Source: an uncultured Bacteroidales bacterium (GTDB lineage: Bacteria; Bacteroidota; Bacteroidia; Bacteroidales; Bacteroidaceae). From it: DNA of 58,958 nucleotides. Below the pieces are notes generated by a model that had not been told where the DNA came from, made no database searches, and saw only the letters and a program-made list of their open reading frames with translations. The stretch is from assembly GCA_937898885.1 (NCBI GenBank), contig CALDKD010000099.1:1-58958 (forward strand). Direction: 5' to 3'. A program made the position numbers and the translations under genes. This document shows positions 1 to 8,183 of this stretch, piece after piece. Numbering within the stretch: the first letter of the stretch is position 1; each line of letters opens with the position of its first letter.

Positions 1-280
1 TCTCATCCAAAGGCTGGCAGGCTTCGAGCCGCGATGAAATAAAAAATACCCATCACCTTTTTCCATCTTAAGTAAGTCCGCTCACACACTTCTCGCCTGA
101 ATGGTGAAGAGTGGTGATGGGTACTTTTGAGTACGGCTGGTTCTGCGTCAATTCAGGTGACTCAGAACCTTAGATCTTACATTTAAACTTGATTGCCCCC
201 ATATTTTTTCGGGTGAGCCGCGAGTAGGCTTCGTAGAGCCCAGCCCCCAAATCAGTCTCTGACTGCGGCCTTGAAGCAAC
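1..280. other. Non-coding region with several strong inverted repeats, function unknown
   Basis: No credible gene lies here. Three structures are visible. An 11-bp perfect inverted repeat (TACCCATCACC at 47-57, its complement at 113-123) is flanked by an A-run on the left and TTTT on the right, so either strand could give a hairpin followed by U residues; the minus strand has six. A second hairpin at 139-169 has a 7-bp outer stem (GGTTCTG/CAGAACC), one mismatch, a 4-bp inner stem and a 7-base loop. Two similar GGCTTCG...GAGCC elements lie near 19-30 and 228-240. tmRNA and RNase P signatures were looked for and not found. A small RNA or a mobile-element remnant are the main options; neither is proven. 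Confidence 0.4.
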
Positions 281-308
281 AAAAAAGACCGGCCTGAACG
301 GACCAGTC
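281..308 (-). terminator. Rho-independent terminator after tRNA-Val
   Basis: Read on the minus strand, GACTGG-CC (one bulged T) pairs with GGCCGGTC around a five-base loop, followed directly by six T residues (281-286). It begins about 10 bases after the tRNA 3' end, so it probably ends the tRNA transcript. Confidence 0.8.
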
Positions 309-317
309 TCTCGGAGG

Positions 318-392
318 TGTTTCGTCGCGGATTCGAACCGCGGACCTCTTGCGTGTGAAGCAAGCGCTCTAAACCGGCTGAGCTAACGAAAC
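318..392 (-). tRNA. tRNA-Val (anticodon CAC)
   Basis: A complete cloverleaf can be drawn on the minus strand. The acceptor stem is GTTTCGT/ACGAAAC, the D arm GCTC/GAGC, and the anticodon stem CTTGC/GCAAG closes loop TTCACAC, giving anticodon CAC. The variable loop is short, the T arm is CGCGG/CCGCG with TTCGAAT, and the discriminator base is A. The bases after the discriminator are CCT, so the 3' CCA is not encoded and must be added by CCA-adding enzyme. CAC reads only GUG. A -7-type box (TATCTTTG, 407-414 minus) sits just upstream and a terminator follows. Confidence 0.93.
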
Positions 393-397
393 ATTGA

Positions 398-449
398 TTT
401 CGGCCGCAAAGATACACAAATTTTGATTGTGTATCCTGTGCGGCCGAAA
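398..449. promoter_or_regulatory. Two-part inverted repeat between gpmI and tRNA-Val, containing the tRNA -7 box
   Basis: Outer arms TTTCGGCCGCA (398-408) and its complement (439-449) enclose inner arms GATACACAA (411-419) and TTGTGTATC (427-435). In RNA this would be a stable hairpin just after the gpmI stop codon. It lacks a T-tract but could protect or end the gpmI message. On the minus strand the same bases contain TATCTTTG (407-414), a good Bacteroidetes -7 box placed about 15 bases before the tRNA. Confidence 0.55.
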
Positions 450-454
450 CTATT

Positions 455-1957
455 TTATCCAATCAGCACCTTGCCTGTCATCTCTGACGGAACGGGCAGG
501 CCCATAATGGCCAGGATGCTCGGAGCCACGTCGGCCAGGATACCGTTCTGTACGGTAGCCTCCTTGCGCGGGGTCACATAGATAACCGGAACCGGGTTCA
601 GAGAGTGGGCTGTGTTTGGAGTGCCGTCGGCGTTGACCGCATTGTCGGCATTTCCGTGGTCGGCAATGATGATGGCCTCGTAGCCGTGAGCCTTGGCGGT
701 CTCAATCACATCGTGCACGCAGGTATCGACAGCTGTGACAGCCTTCTCGATAGCCTCATATACGCCAGTGTGACCCACCATATCACCGTTGGCGAAGTTC
801 ACCACGATGAAATCGTACTTGTCGGTAGAGATGGCCTCAACCAGACGGTCGCGTACCAGATAGGCGCTCATCTCAGGCTGAAGGTCGTATGTGGCTACCT
901 TCGGTGACGGAACAAGTATGCGGTCCTCACCCTCGTACGGAGTCTCGCGGCCACCGTTCAGGAAGAATGTGACGTGAGCGTACTTCTCGGTCTCGGCTAT
1001 GTGCAGCTGAGCCAGTTTCCGGCTTGACACATACTCGCCGAGGGTGTTGTTCACGTTCTCCTTGTCAAACAGGATGTGAACGCCCTGGAATGATGCGTCG
1101 TACGGAGTGAGACAGTAGTACTGCAGGCCAGGGATGGTATTCATACCAGCCTCCGGCATATCCTGCTGGGTGAGTACGATGGTAAGCTCCTTGGCGCGGT
1201 CGTTGCGGAAGTTGAAGAAGATAATCACATCACCCTCCTCTATGCGGCTGTCGTATGCGGTGTTGACGATTGGCTTCATAAACTCGTCGGTAACACCGTC
1301 CTCGTATGACTCAAGTACGGCCTTGACCATATCGTCGGCCTTCTTGCCCTCGCCGTTGACCAGCTGGTCGTATGCCACCTTGACGCGCTCCCAGCGCTTG
1401 TCACGATCCATTGCATAGTAGCGGCCTATGATGGTAGCAACCTTGTCGCCACGCTCCACAAGAGTCTTTATGAAGCCCTGACCGCTCTTCGGATCAGTGT
1501 CGCGGCCGTCCATAAAGCAGTGTACGTACGCGTTGTCCAGGCCATACTCACGGGCAATGTCGCAGAACTTGAGCAGATGCTCCAGTGAGCTGTGCACGCC
1601 GCCGTTTGACACCAGGCCCATCAGATGCAGTTTCTTGCCGGTCTTCTTTGCATAGCTGTAAGCGGCTACTACCTCAGGGTTCTGCATAATGCTGTTGTCG
1701 GCAATGGCACGGTTAATCTTGACAAGGTCCTGATATACCACGCGGCCGGCGCCGATGTTCAGGTGGCCAACCTCTGAGTTGCCCATCTGGCCGTCTGGCA
1801 GACCTACATTCTCACCACTGGCAAGCAACTGCGCGTGCGGATAGGTGGCGTTGAGGTAGTCCATATAAGGAGTAGGCGTGTTGAAGATGACATCTGCCTT
1901 TGAACGGTTTCCGATTCCCCAGCCGTCAAGGATCATAAGCAATGCTTTCTGTTTCAT
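455..1957 (-). CDS. gpmI: 2,3-bisphosphoglycerate-independent phosphoglycerate mutase
   Basis: This enzyme interconverts 3- and 2-phosphoglycerate in glycolysis and gluconeogenesis in the cytoplasm, using two Mn(II) ions and a phosphoserine intermediate. The protein is 500 residues, typical of iPGM. The N-terminal metal motif LDGWGIG includes Asp11. The active-site serine is Ser61 in NSEVGHLNIGAGR, MDGRDTDP marks the inserted phosphotransferase domain, and ADHGNADN near residue 434 supplies C-terminal metal ligands. The ATG at 1957 starts directly at the conserved N-terminus. It is transcribed alone, divergent from the S8 protease gene, with a -7 box (TAACTTTG) at 1993-2000. Nothing unusual is seen. 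Confidence 0.97.
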   Translation of the reverse strand: MKQKALLMILDGWGIGNRSKADVIFNTPTPYMDYLNATYPHAQLLASGENVGLPDGQMGNSEVGHLNIGAGRVVYQDLVKINRAIADNSIMQNPEVVAAYSYAKKTGKKLHLMGLVSNGGVHSSLEHLLKFCDIAREYGLDNAYVHCFMDGRDTDPKSGQGFIKTLVERGDKVATIIGRYYAMDRDKRWERVKVAYDQLVNGEGKKADDMVKAVLESYEDGVTDEFMKPIVNTAYDSRIEEGDVIIFFNFRNDRAKELTIVLTQQDMPEAGMNTIPGLQYYCLTPYDASFQGVHILFDKENVNNTLGEYVSSRKLAQLHIAETEKYAHVTFFLNGGRETPYEGEDRILVPSPKVATYDLQPEMSAYLVRDRLVEAISTDKYDFIVVNFANGDMVGHTGVYEAIEKAVTAVDTCVHDVIETAKAHGYEAIIIADHGNADNAVNADGTPNTAHSLNPVPVIYVTPRKEATVQNGILADVAPSILAIMGLPVPSEMTGKVLIG

Positions 1958-1992
1958 ATATGTTTAGTTTAAATCATTTACTTCAGCGGCCA

Positions 1993-2051
1993 CAAAGTTA
2001 CAAAAAGTACGGCTTAACTATTCCCCTATAAATTAAAAACCGATACCTTTG
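1993..2051. promoter_or_regulatory. Divergent -7 boxes for gpmI (minus) and the S8 protease (plus)
   Basis: TAACTTTG at 1993-2000 on the minus strand and TACCTTTG at 2044-2051 on the plus strand both match the Bacteroidetes TAnnTTTG -7 consensus. The second lies 20 bases before the protease ATG. Clear -33 boxes are not visible. Confidence 0.5.
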
Positions 2052-2071
2052 CACATCAAAAACAGGGTAAT

Positions 2072-3490
2072 ATGAATTTTCTTACAATTCTTTTCATCTA
2101 CTTTCTGAGTTTCACAGACAAGAACGGAAGTGATCACATAGCATTGGGAGAGCGCGCGCTGGAGCAACGCGCCAAATGGGAGATTGGGATTGACTCTCTC
2201 GACTATGCCGTAAGTTCTGTTTATCTGGACAGTGTGAGAGCACTGGGAGCTACAGTGATGCACACCAGCCGTTGGATGAACGGCACTACAGTGAGCATAC
2301 CTGAAGACAGCATCACTCTGGCAAGGCTGAGGGAATGCAGTTTCATAAAGGACATTGAGCTTACGCGCGATGAATCACATCTGAATATTGCATCTATGAC
2401 CAGAGATACTGATATTGAGGCACCCGTTGGGAGCGATACCGCCATATATGGCAGGGCACTCCAACAGCTTGAGCTGTACAATCTGCCGCCGCTTCACAAG
2501 GCTGGCTTTGAGGGTCAGGGCATACATATGGCAGTAATTGACGGCGGATTCCAGAACGCGGACTCTGTAACCGCTTTCAACTCCATCAGGGAACAGATAC
2601 TCGGTCATTATGACCTTACGGACGATAAATACGATTTTTTCGGTGACAAGGGTTTCCACGGCACTGCCTGCCTTAGTCTCATTGCCGCCGTGCGCAACGA
2701 CTTCCTTGGCTCCGCCACCAAAGCCTGCTACTATATGATACGCTCCGAGGAATGCGATACCGAGAGCCCGAAAGAGGGCGATAATCTGGTGGCGGCACTG
2801 GAGCTGGCGGACAGTCTTGGTGTGAATATCGCATCTGTGTCACTTGGATACTATGCTTTCGACAACCCAAGCCTGAACTATTCATATCAGGATATGGACG
2901 GTAAGTCAACACGCCCGTCGCGTGCCGCCACAATCGCAGCCAGAAAGGGAATGCTGCTCTGTGTCTCTGCCGGAAACGAGGGGAAAAAGGAGTGGCACTA
3001 CATCACCACGCCGGCCGATGCGGACAGCATCCTTACGGTAGGCGCAGTCTACAAGAACAGGGGCGTCACTGATTTCTCATCACGCGGACCTGCATACGAT
3101 GGCAGGATTAAGCCTGAGGTATGCGCTTTCGGAAGTCAGGCCACTATATTGAACGCGGGCACAGACTCTCTCCGTACAGGAAGCGGAACATCCTATGCCT
3201 GCCCACTTACAGCTGGTCTGGCCGCCTGTCTGTGGTCAGCCCATCCTGATGAGACAGCGCAGCAGATCCGCTGGCGCATAATGCGCTCAGCCGACCGCTA
3301 TGACGCGCCGGACAATGATTACGGATATGGTATTCCTGATGCCTGGAAAGCCCATACATTGTCAATCACAAAGGCCGGGACAGCCGTTCAGGACTCGTAC
3401 AGCATTGGCAAGTCACTCATTGACGGACGCATTCTCATCCTGAAGGGAGATGATTATTATGACATTTCGGGCAGAAAGAGTGCCAGATAG
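2072..3490 (+). CDS. Secreted subtilisin-family (S8) serine protease
   Basis: The protein is 472 residues. A short hydrophobic N-terminus suggests export. Residues ~25-110 resemble a propeptide-like region, and the S8 catalytic domain follows. The triad is visible: Asp157 in AVIDGG, His196 in FHGTACLS and Ser374 in GSGTSYACPLTAG, with the oxyanion region near CVSAGNEG. The last residues (DDYYDISGRKSAR) resemble the GR-containing ends of Bacteroidales exported proteins, but they are too short to call a type IX sorting domain. It probably degrades proteins or peptides in the periplasm or outside the cell; the substrate is unknown. It has its own promoter and no obvious partner. Confidence 0.9.
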   Translation: MNFLTILFIYFLSFTDKNGSDHIALGERALEQRAKWEIGIDSLDYAVSSVYLDSVRALGATVMHTSRWMNGTTVSIPEDSITLARLRECSFIKDIELTRDESHLNIASMTRDTDIEAPVGSDTAIYGRALQQLELYNLPPLHKAGFEGQGIHMAVIDGGFQNADSVTAFNSIREQILGHYDLTDDKYDFFGDKGFHGTACLSLIAAVRNDFLGSATKACYYMIRSEECDTESPKEGDNLVAALELADSLGVNIASVSLGYYAFDNPSLNYSYQDMDGKSTRPSRAATIAARKGMLLCVSAGNEGKKEWHYITTPADADSILTVGAVYKNRGVTDFSSRGPAYDGRIKPEVCAFGSQATILNAGTDSLRTGSGTSYACPLTAGLAACLWSAHPDETAQQIRWRIMRSADRYDAPDNDYGYGIPDAWKAHTLSITKAGTAVQDSYSIGKSLIDGRILILKGDDYYDISGRKSAR

Positions 3491-3556
3491 CGCTACTTAT
3501 CCGTTATGATAACCTTGTTTAACGTATTGAACAGCCTACCCGACGAAAATAACATC

Positions 3557-3564
3557 TATCTTTG
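3557..3564 (+). promoter_or_regulatory. -7 box (TATCTTTG) upstream of the outer-membrane barrel gene
   Basis: It matches TAnnTTTG and lies about 73 bases before the ATG at 3637, leaving a leader of roughly 65 bases. No convincing -33 box is seen at the expected spacing. Confidence 0.5.
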
Positions 3565-3636
3565 CACCGCAAACAAGCGGGGGAAGCCGAAAACCCATGA
3601 AAGAGTAGGCTGGACTAAAACATTTATTATTACAAA

Positions 3637-4116
3637 ATGAAGAAAATCGTTTTAGCTATCGCATTAGCAGTATGTACACTTGGCGCAAACGCACAGGTAT
3701 GGATGGGAGGAAGTCTTGGTCTCAATGTCACAAAGAACAAGGTCATTGATGACACAAACACAACCTTTACAATCGCTCCTGAGGTTGGCTATTCACTCAA
3801 TGATAACTGGGATGTAGCTTTAGGACTTGGCTATTCAACAGACTCAAAGGCCTTCTCAATCAAGCCATACGCACGTTATACATTCGCTCAGCTGGGCAGC
3901 GTTGGTTTCTTCGTTGACGGTGGCATTGACTACACCACAAAGATTGACGAGTTCTGGATCGGTCTTCGTCCGGGCATCAAGTTTGCCGCATCAGACAAGA
4001 TTACTCTTGTAGCTCACCTTGGCAGCTTCGGTTACGTTACAAACGACGCAGCAAGCAACTTTGGTCTGAACATCAACAACAGCGCATTGTCATTCGGAAT
4101 GTACTGGGCTTTCTAA
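3637..4116 (+). CDS. Small outer-membrane beta-barrel protein
   Basis: The protein is 159 residues. A classic signal peptide ends ...GANA before Gln20, so the mature protein would begin with Gln. The rest alternates aromatic/hydrophobic and polar residues in strands of 8-10 residues with Gly/Asn/Asp turns (for example VALGLGYSTD and IKPYARYTFAQLG) and ends in Phe, as expected of an eight-stranded OmpX/OmpA-like barrel. No catalytic motif is seen, so a structural or adhesion-type role is possible but not shown. It has its own promoter and a strong terminator, so it is monocistronic and probably well expressed. Confidence 0.85.
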   Translation: MKKIVLAIALAVCTLGANAQVWMGGSLGLNVTKNKVIDDTNTTFTIAPEVGYSLNDNWDVALGLGYSTDSKAFSIKPYARYTFAQLGSVGFFVDGGIDYTTKIDEFWIGLRPGIKFAASDKITLVAHLGSFGYVTNDAASNFGLNINNSALSFGMYWAF

Positions 4117-4141
4117 TCAGAACTGAAATCAGGAATAAGGA

Positions 4142-4179
4142 GTGGTCTTCAGCATACGTGCCAGGACCACTTTTTTTTT
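4142..4179 (+). terminator. Rho-independent terminator after the barrel gene
   Basis: GTGGTC (4142-4147) pairs with GACCAC (4165-4170), followed by nine T residues. It separates the barrel gene from pfkA. Confidence 0.9.
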
Positions 4180-4191
4180 AATAATACAAAT

Positions 4192-5166
4192 ATGGCAGAG
4201 ATTAAGTCAATAGGCATCATCACATCGGGAGGAGATGCACCGGGAATGAATGCGGCAGTCAGAGCCGTAACCCGCTCGGCGATATTCGCAGGCTGGAAGG
4301 TTTATGGTATTTACCGCGGCTGGGAAGGCCTTATTCACGAGGATGTCAAGGAGTTCACCACCGAGAGCGTGAGCAGCATAATACATCGGGGCGGTACTAT
4401 TCTCAAAACCGCCCGCAGTGAGGAGTTCCGCACGCGCGAGGGCCGGGACAAAGCCTATCAGACTCTTTGCAAATACCATATTGACGCACTTATAGTAATA
4501 GGTGGCAACGGCTCGCTTGCAGGAGCAGAGGAACTGGCCAGGGAACACGATGTGCCGGTTATCGGCCTGCCGGGGACAATTGACAACGACCTGTACGGCA
4601 CAGATGCCACAATAGGATATGACAGCGCCCTCAACACGATAGTTGAGTGCGTTGACAAGATACGCGACACCGCGACATCGCACGACCGCATTTTCTTTAT
4701 TGAGGTTATGGGGCGCGATGCCGGTTTCCTGGCACAGAACAGCGCCATAGCCGCAGGAGCAGAGGCTGCGATTATTCCTGAGGACAGCACGGACATAGAC
4801 CAGCTGGCTACTTTCATCAACCGCGGAATACGCAAAAGCAAGAACAGCTCGATTGTAATCGTGTCAGAGAAGGATGGCGGTGCGATGCACTATGCCGGGC
4901 GCGTACGCAAGGAGTACCCGCAGTTTGATGTGCGCGTGTCAATACTCGGACATCTGCAACGCGGAGGCACCCCAAGCGCATACGACCGTATCCTCGCATC
5001 ACGGCTGGGAGTAGCGGCCATTGAGGCTCTTCAGGAGGGACAGCGCAACGTGATGATTGGCGTTGACGATGACAAGATTGTCTATGTGCCAATAGCAAAG
5101 GCTATTAAGAAAGACAAGCCTATTGACCCTGAGCTGATAAACGTGCTTACAGTCCTGTCAATCTGA
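4192..5166 (+). CDS. pfkA: 6-phosphofructokinase
   Basis: This enzyme phosphorylates fructose 6-phosphate to the 1,6-bisphosphate in glycolysis. At 324 residues it has the usual length of bacterial group-I Pfk. Visible motifs are the nucleotide-binding SGGDAPGMNAAVRA, the catalytic PGTIDNDL near residue 130, the substrate-binding GRDAGFLA and the C-terminal LGHLQRGGTPSA. The GGNGSLAGA loop keeps the Gly associated with ATP use (pyrophosphate enzymes have Asp there), so ATP is the likely donor; the neighbouring metal-contacting Asp of E. coli PfkA is Asn here. The gene follows a terminator by 12 bases and converges on rnhB with a 7-base gap. Confidence 0.96.
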   Translation: MAEIKSIGIITSGGDAPGMNAAVRAVTRSAIFAGWKVYGIYRGWEGLIHEDVKEFTTESVSSIIHRGGTILKTARSEEFRTREGRDKAYQTLCKYHIDALIVIGGNGSLAGAEELAREHDVPVIGLPGTIDNDLYGTDATIGYDSALNTIVECVDKIRDTATSHDRIFFIEVMGRDAGFLAQNSAIAAGAEAAIIPEDSTDIDQLATFINRGIRKSKNSSIVIVSEKDGGAMHYAGRVRKEYPQFDVRVSILGHLQRGGTPSAYDRILASRLGVAAIEALQEGQRNVMIGVDDDKIVYVPIAKAIKKDKPIDPELINVLTVLSI

Positions 5167-5173
5167 CAAGACT

Positions 5174-5782
5174 CTACAATTCAAAATCCAATGACATCTG
5201 ACCGTCGCCAAGCAGATTGAATGTAAGGCGATGGTAAGGCGTGGTGCCATACTCTTTGATGGCCTGCCTATGCTTTGCGGTGGGATATCCTTTATTTGAA
5301 AGCCAGTCATACTGCGGATACTCTGCGGCTATCGCATTCATGAAGTCATCACGATATGTCTTGGCCAGGACCGATGCCGCTGCTATTGACATCATTTTGG
5401 CATCGCCTTTCACAATGGTGGTATGAGGGATGCCCGGATACGGTTTGAAACGGTTGCCGTCTATCAGGAGATGCTCAGGACGGACTTTCAATCCGTCAAC
5501 TGCACGATGCATCGCCAGAATGGATGCAGACAGAATATTGATTTTGTCTATCTCGTGATTATCCACAACACCTACAGCCCACGCAAGCGCCTCACGCTCA
5601 ATTACAGGACGCAGGGCATAACGCTGCCGTTCTGTCAATTGCTTTGAGTCATTCAGCAACTCATTCTTGAAATCTGGTGGCAGGATTACCGCTGCGGCAT
5701 ATACCGGGCCGGCCAGACAACCGCGTCCGGCCTCGTCGCATCCGGCCTCTATCCTACCCTCTGTTAGAAATGGCAACAGCAT
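5174..5782 (-). CDS. rnhB: Ribonuclease HII
   Basis: It removes ribonucleotides and RNA from RNA-DNA hybrids. With the ATG at 5782 the protein is 202 residues, normal for RNase HII. The upstream in-frame extension is not conserved-looking and would run into the promoter palindrome. The catalytic DE signature is EAGCDEAGRGCLAGP near the N-terminus. Further acidic ligands lie in HLLIDGN and in the AASVLAKTYRD region, followed by the typical SNKGYPTAKHRQAI. It is divergent from pflB, sharing a palindromic promoter region with it, and convergent with pfkA. Confidence 0.95.
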   Translation of the reverse strand: MLLPFLTEGRIEAGCDEAGRGCLAGPVYAAAVILPPDFKNELLNDSKQLTERQRYALRPVIEREALAWAVGVVDNHEIDKINILSASILAMHRAVDGLKVRPEHLLIDGNRFKPYPGIPHTTIVKGDAKMMSIAAASVLAKTYRDDFMNAIAAEYPQYDWLSNKGYPTAKHRQAIKEYGTTPYHRLTFNLLGDGQMSLDFEL

Positions 5783-5852
5783 ATCTTTACTTTTATCTGC
5801 AAATATGAGCAAAAAAAACGAGACGGGAGAATGCAAGAAAGACGAATAAATA

Positions 5853-5872
5853 GTAATTTCGCGCAAAATTAC
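5853..5872. promoter_or_regulatory. Palindromic bidirectional -7 element between rnhB and pflB
   Basis: A 20-bp near-perfect palindrome (9 of 10 base pairs, centred between 5862 and 5863) contains TAATTTCG on the plus strand (5854-5861), facing pflB, and TAATTTTG on the minus strand (5864-5871), facing rnhB. Distances to the two start codons are almost equal (about 80 bases each). The minus-strand box is a perfect TAnnTTTG; the plus-strand one has C for the third T. Confidence 0.55.
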
Positions 5873-5942
5873 AAAAGCGAGGCTTTAGGAAACAGATAGC
5901 CGGACCTCACAGCAAGCGTAAGGAATTAAAAATCATATAGAA

Positions 5943-8180
5943 ATGAAACTGACAAACCAGATTGAGGGTTTCAAGGGTTACACCTGGAAGAGAGAGATTA
6001 ACGTCCGCGACTTTATCCAGCACAACTACACTCCATACGATGGCGACGGCTCTTTCCTGGCAGGACCTACAGAGCGCACCACGGCACTATGGCAGAAGCT
6101 CAGCGAGATGTTCAAGGTAGAGAGAGAGAAAGGAGTATATGATGCGGAGACAAAACTGCCACAATCACTGCACACATACGGAGCCGGCTATATAGATAAG
6201 GATAATGAGGTTGTTGTAGGTCTGCAGACCGACGCGCCACTCAAGAGAGGTATTTTCCCGAGAGGCGGCATCAGGATGGTTGAATCCGCCCTTGAGGCAT
6301 ACGGCTACAAACTGGATCCGGCTACGAAGGACATCTATACGAAATATCGCAAGACACACAATGAGGGTGTCTTCTCAGCATATACGAACGACATCCGCGC
6401 CGCACGTCACGCGCACATCATCACAGGACTGCCGGACGCTTACGGCCGTGGCCGCATCATCGGAGACTACAGGCGCATTGCCCTTTATGGCGTCAACAAC
6501 CTTATTGAGGAAAAGAAGCGTTTTCTGGACCGTCTGGACATTCAGGAGATGACGGAGGAGTGCATACAGAGCCGCGAGGAGACCAGCGAGCAGATTTCCG
6601 CGCTGAAGGACTTTGTAAAGATGTGCGCCGATTACGGCTTTGACGTTACTGTTCCGGCAAAGAATGCCCGTGAGGCTGTACAGTGGGTATATTTCGGCTA
6701 CCTTGGAGCTGTAAAGGATCAGGACGGAGCCGCTATGTCACTGGGACGTGTCAGCACATTCCTGGACATTTTCATCGAGAGAGACATCCGCGAGGGAATC
6801 CTCACTGAGGCTGAGGCTCAGGAATTGATTGACCAGATGGTTATCAAACTGCGCATCGTACGATTCCTGCGCACGCCTGAGTACAACGACCTCTTCAGCG
6901 GAGACCCGGTATGGGTTACCGAATCACTCGGCGGTATGGGTGTTGACGGACGCACGCTGGTTACCAAGACATGTTTCCGGATGCTTCACACACTGGAGAA
7001 CCTTGGACCGGCACCGGAACCTAACCTCACCGTTCTATGGGCTGAGAAACTGCCTGAGAACTGGAAGAGGTACTGTGCGCAGGTATCAATCAAGACAAGC
7101 GCCATACAATACGAGAACGACGATCTGATGCGCGCTGATTATGGCGATGACTATGGTATCGCCTGCTGCGTAAGCCCTATGAAGATTGGCAAGCAGATGC
7201 AGTTCTTCGGCGCCCGCGCCAACCTTGCCAAGTGTCTTCTCTACGCCATCAACGGTGGCCGCGACGAGATGACAGGCGAGCAGGTAGGTCCTGATTATGC
7301 TCCTATCACATCTGAGTACCTTGACTACGAGGAGGTGATGTACAAGTTCGAGAATATGATGAGATGGCTGGCCAAGACATACGTCAATGCCCTAAAGATC
7401 ATCCACTATATGCACGACAAGTACGATTACGAGGCATACCAGATGGCCCTTATTGACGGAGATGTTATCCGCACACGCGCGACGGGAATAGCCGGATTGT
7501 CCATCGTGACAGACTCACTGGCCGCCATCAAGTACGGCAAGGTGAGGGTTATTCGCGATGAGCGCGGCATTGCCACCGGATTCAAGCAGGAGGGCAGCTA
7601 CATTCCTTTCGGCAACAACTTTGAGAATACCGACAAACTGGCACTGATGGTAACTGAGAAGTTTATGGAGTTTCTGCGACAGCACGAGACCTACCGTCAC
7701 GCGGAGCCCACGCAGTCGCTGCTTACCATTACATCGAACGTTGTATATGGAAAGAGAACCGGAGCCACTCCCGACGGACGTCCAAGCGGAACACCGTTCG
7801 CACCAGGCGCGAACCCGATGAACGGGCGCGACACCAAGGGTGCGGTGGCAGCATTGTCATCAGTAGCGAAACTGCCGTTCCAGCACAGCCACGACGGCAT
7901 ATCATACACATTCGCCATCACTCCAGGAACACTCGGCAAAGACACAGAGAGCAAGATTTGCAACCTCGTAGGCCTTCTGGACGGTTATTTCGCTCCGGAT
8001 GGAGGACAGCATCTGAATGTGAATGTGTTTGACCGCCAGCTTCTGGAAGATGCCATGGAACATCCCGAGAAGTATCCGCAGCTCACAATCCGCGTGAGCG
8101 GCTATGCGGTGAACTTTGTAAAGCTCACGCGCGAGCAGCAGCTTGACGTTCTGAGCCGCACAATCAACCAAAGTCTGTAA
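5943..8180 (+). CDS. pflB: Formate C-acetyltransferase (pyruvate formate-lyase)
   Basis: A glycyl-radical enzyme that splits pyruvate with CoA into acetyl-CoA and formate during anaerobic sugar fermentation. At 745 residues it is the normal length. The adjacent catalytic cysteines are Cys408-Cys409 in IACCVSPM. The radical-bearing glycine is Gly720 in RVSGYAVNF, near the C-terminus. The N-terminal GYTWKREINVRDFIQ and the SHDGISYTF block are typical of true PFL rather than glycerol or choline dehydratases. The activase gene follows after 3 bases, so the two form an operon. The product is oxygen-sensitive, consistent with a strict or tolerant anaerobe. Confidence 0.98.
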   Translation: MKLTNQIEGFKGYTWKREINVRDFIQHNYTPYDGDGSFLAGPTERTTALWQKLSEMFKVEREKGVYDAETKLPQSLHTYGAGYIDKDNEVVVGLQTDAPLKRGIFPRGGIRMVESALEAYGYKLDPATKDIYTKYRKTHNEGVFSAYTNDIRAARHAHIITGLPDAYGRGRIIGDYRRIALYGVNNLIEEKKRFLDRLDIQEMTEECIQSREETSEQISALKDFVKMCADYGFDVTVPAKNAREAVQWVYFGYLGAVKDQDGAAMSLGRVSTFLDIFIERDIREGILTEAEAQELIDQMVIKLRIVRFLRTPEYNDLFSGDPVWVTESLGGMGVDGRTLVTKTCFRMLHTLENLGPAPEPNLTVLWAEKLPENWKRYCAQVSIKTSAIQYENDDLMRADYGDDYGIACCVSPMKIGKQMQFFGARANLAKCLLYAINGGRDEMTGEQVGPDYAPITSEYLDYEEVMYKFENMMRWLAKTYVNALKIIHYMHDKYDYEAYQMALIDGDVIRTRATGIAGLSIVTDSLAAIKYGKVRVIRDERGIATGFKQEGSYIPFGNNFENTDKLALMVTEKFMEFLRQHETYRHAEPTQSLLTITSNVVYGKRTGATPDGRPSGTPFAPGANPMNGRDTKGAVAALSSVAKLPFQHSHDGISYTFAITPGTLGKDTESKICNLVGLLDGYFAPDGGQHLNVNVFDRQLLEDAMEHPEKYPQLTIRVSGYAVNFVKLTREQQLDVLSRTINQSL

Positions 8181-8183
8181 GCA

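Noticed and set aside
1..310. tmRNA, RNase P RNA or 6S RNA in the structured first 300 bases
   Set aside because: The expected conserved ends and loops of tmRNA and RNase P were not found; 6S has too little sequence signature to claim, so the region is left as unknown.
148..462. A 104-codon minus-strand open frame covering the tRNA region
   Set aside because: It runs through the tRNA-Val gene, its terminator and the promoter hairpin, and its translation is low-complexity Ser/Arg/Leu; the tRNA explains the conservation.
3440..3490. Type IX secretion sorting domain at the end of the S8 protease
   Set aside because: Only a short YDISGRK-like end is present, much shorter than the usual ~70-residue domain.
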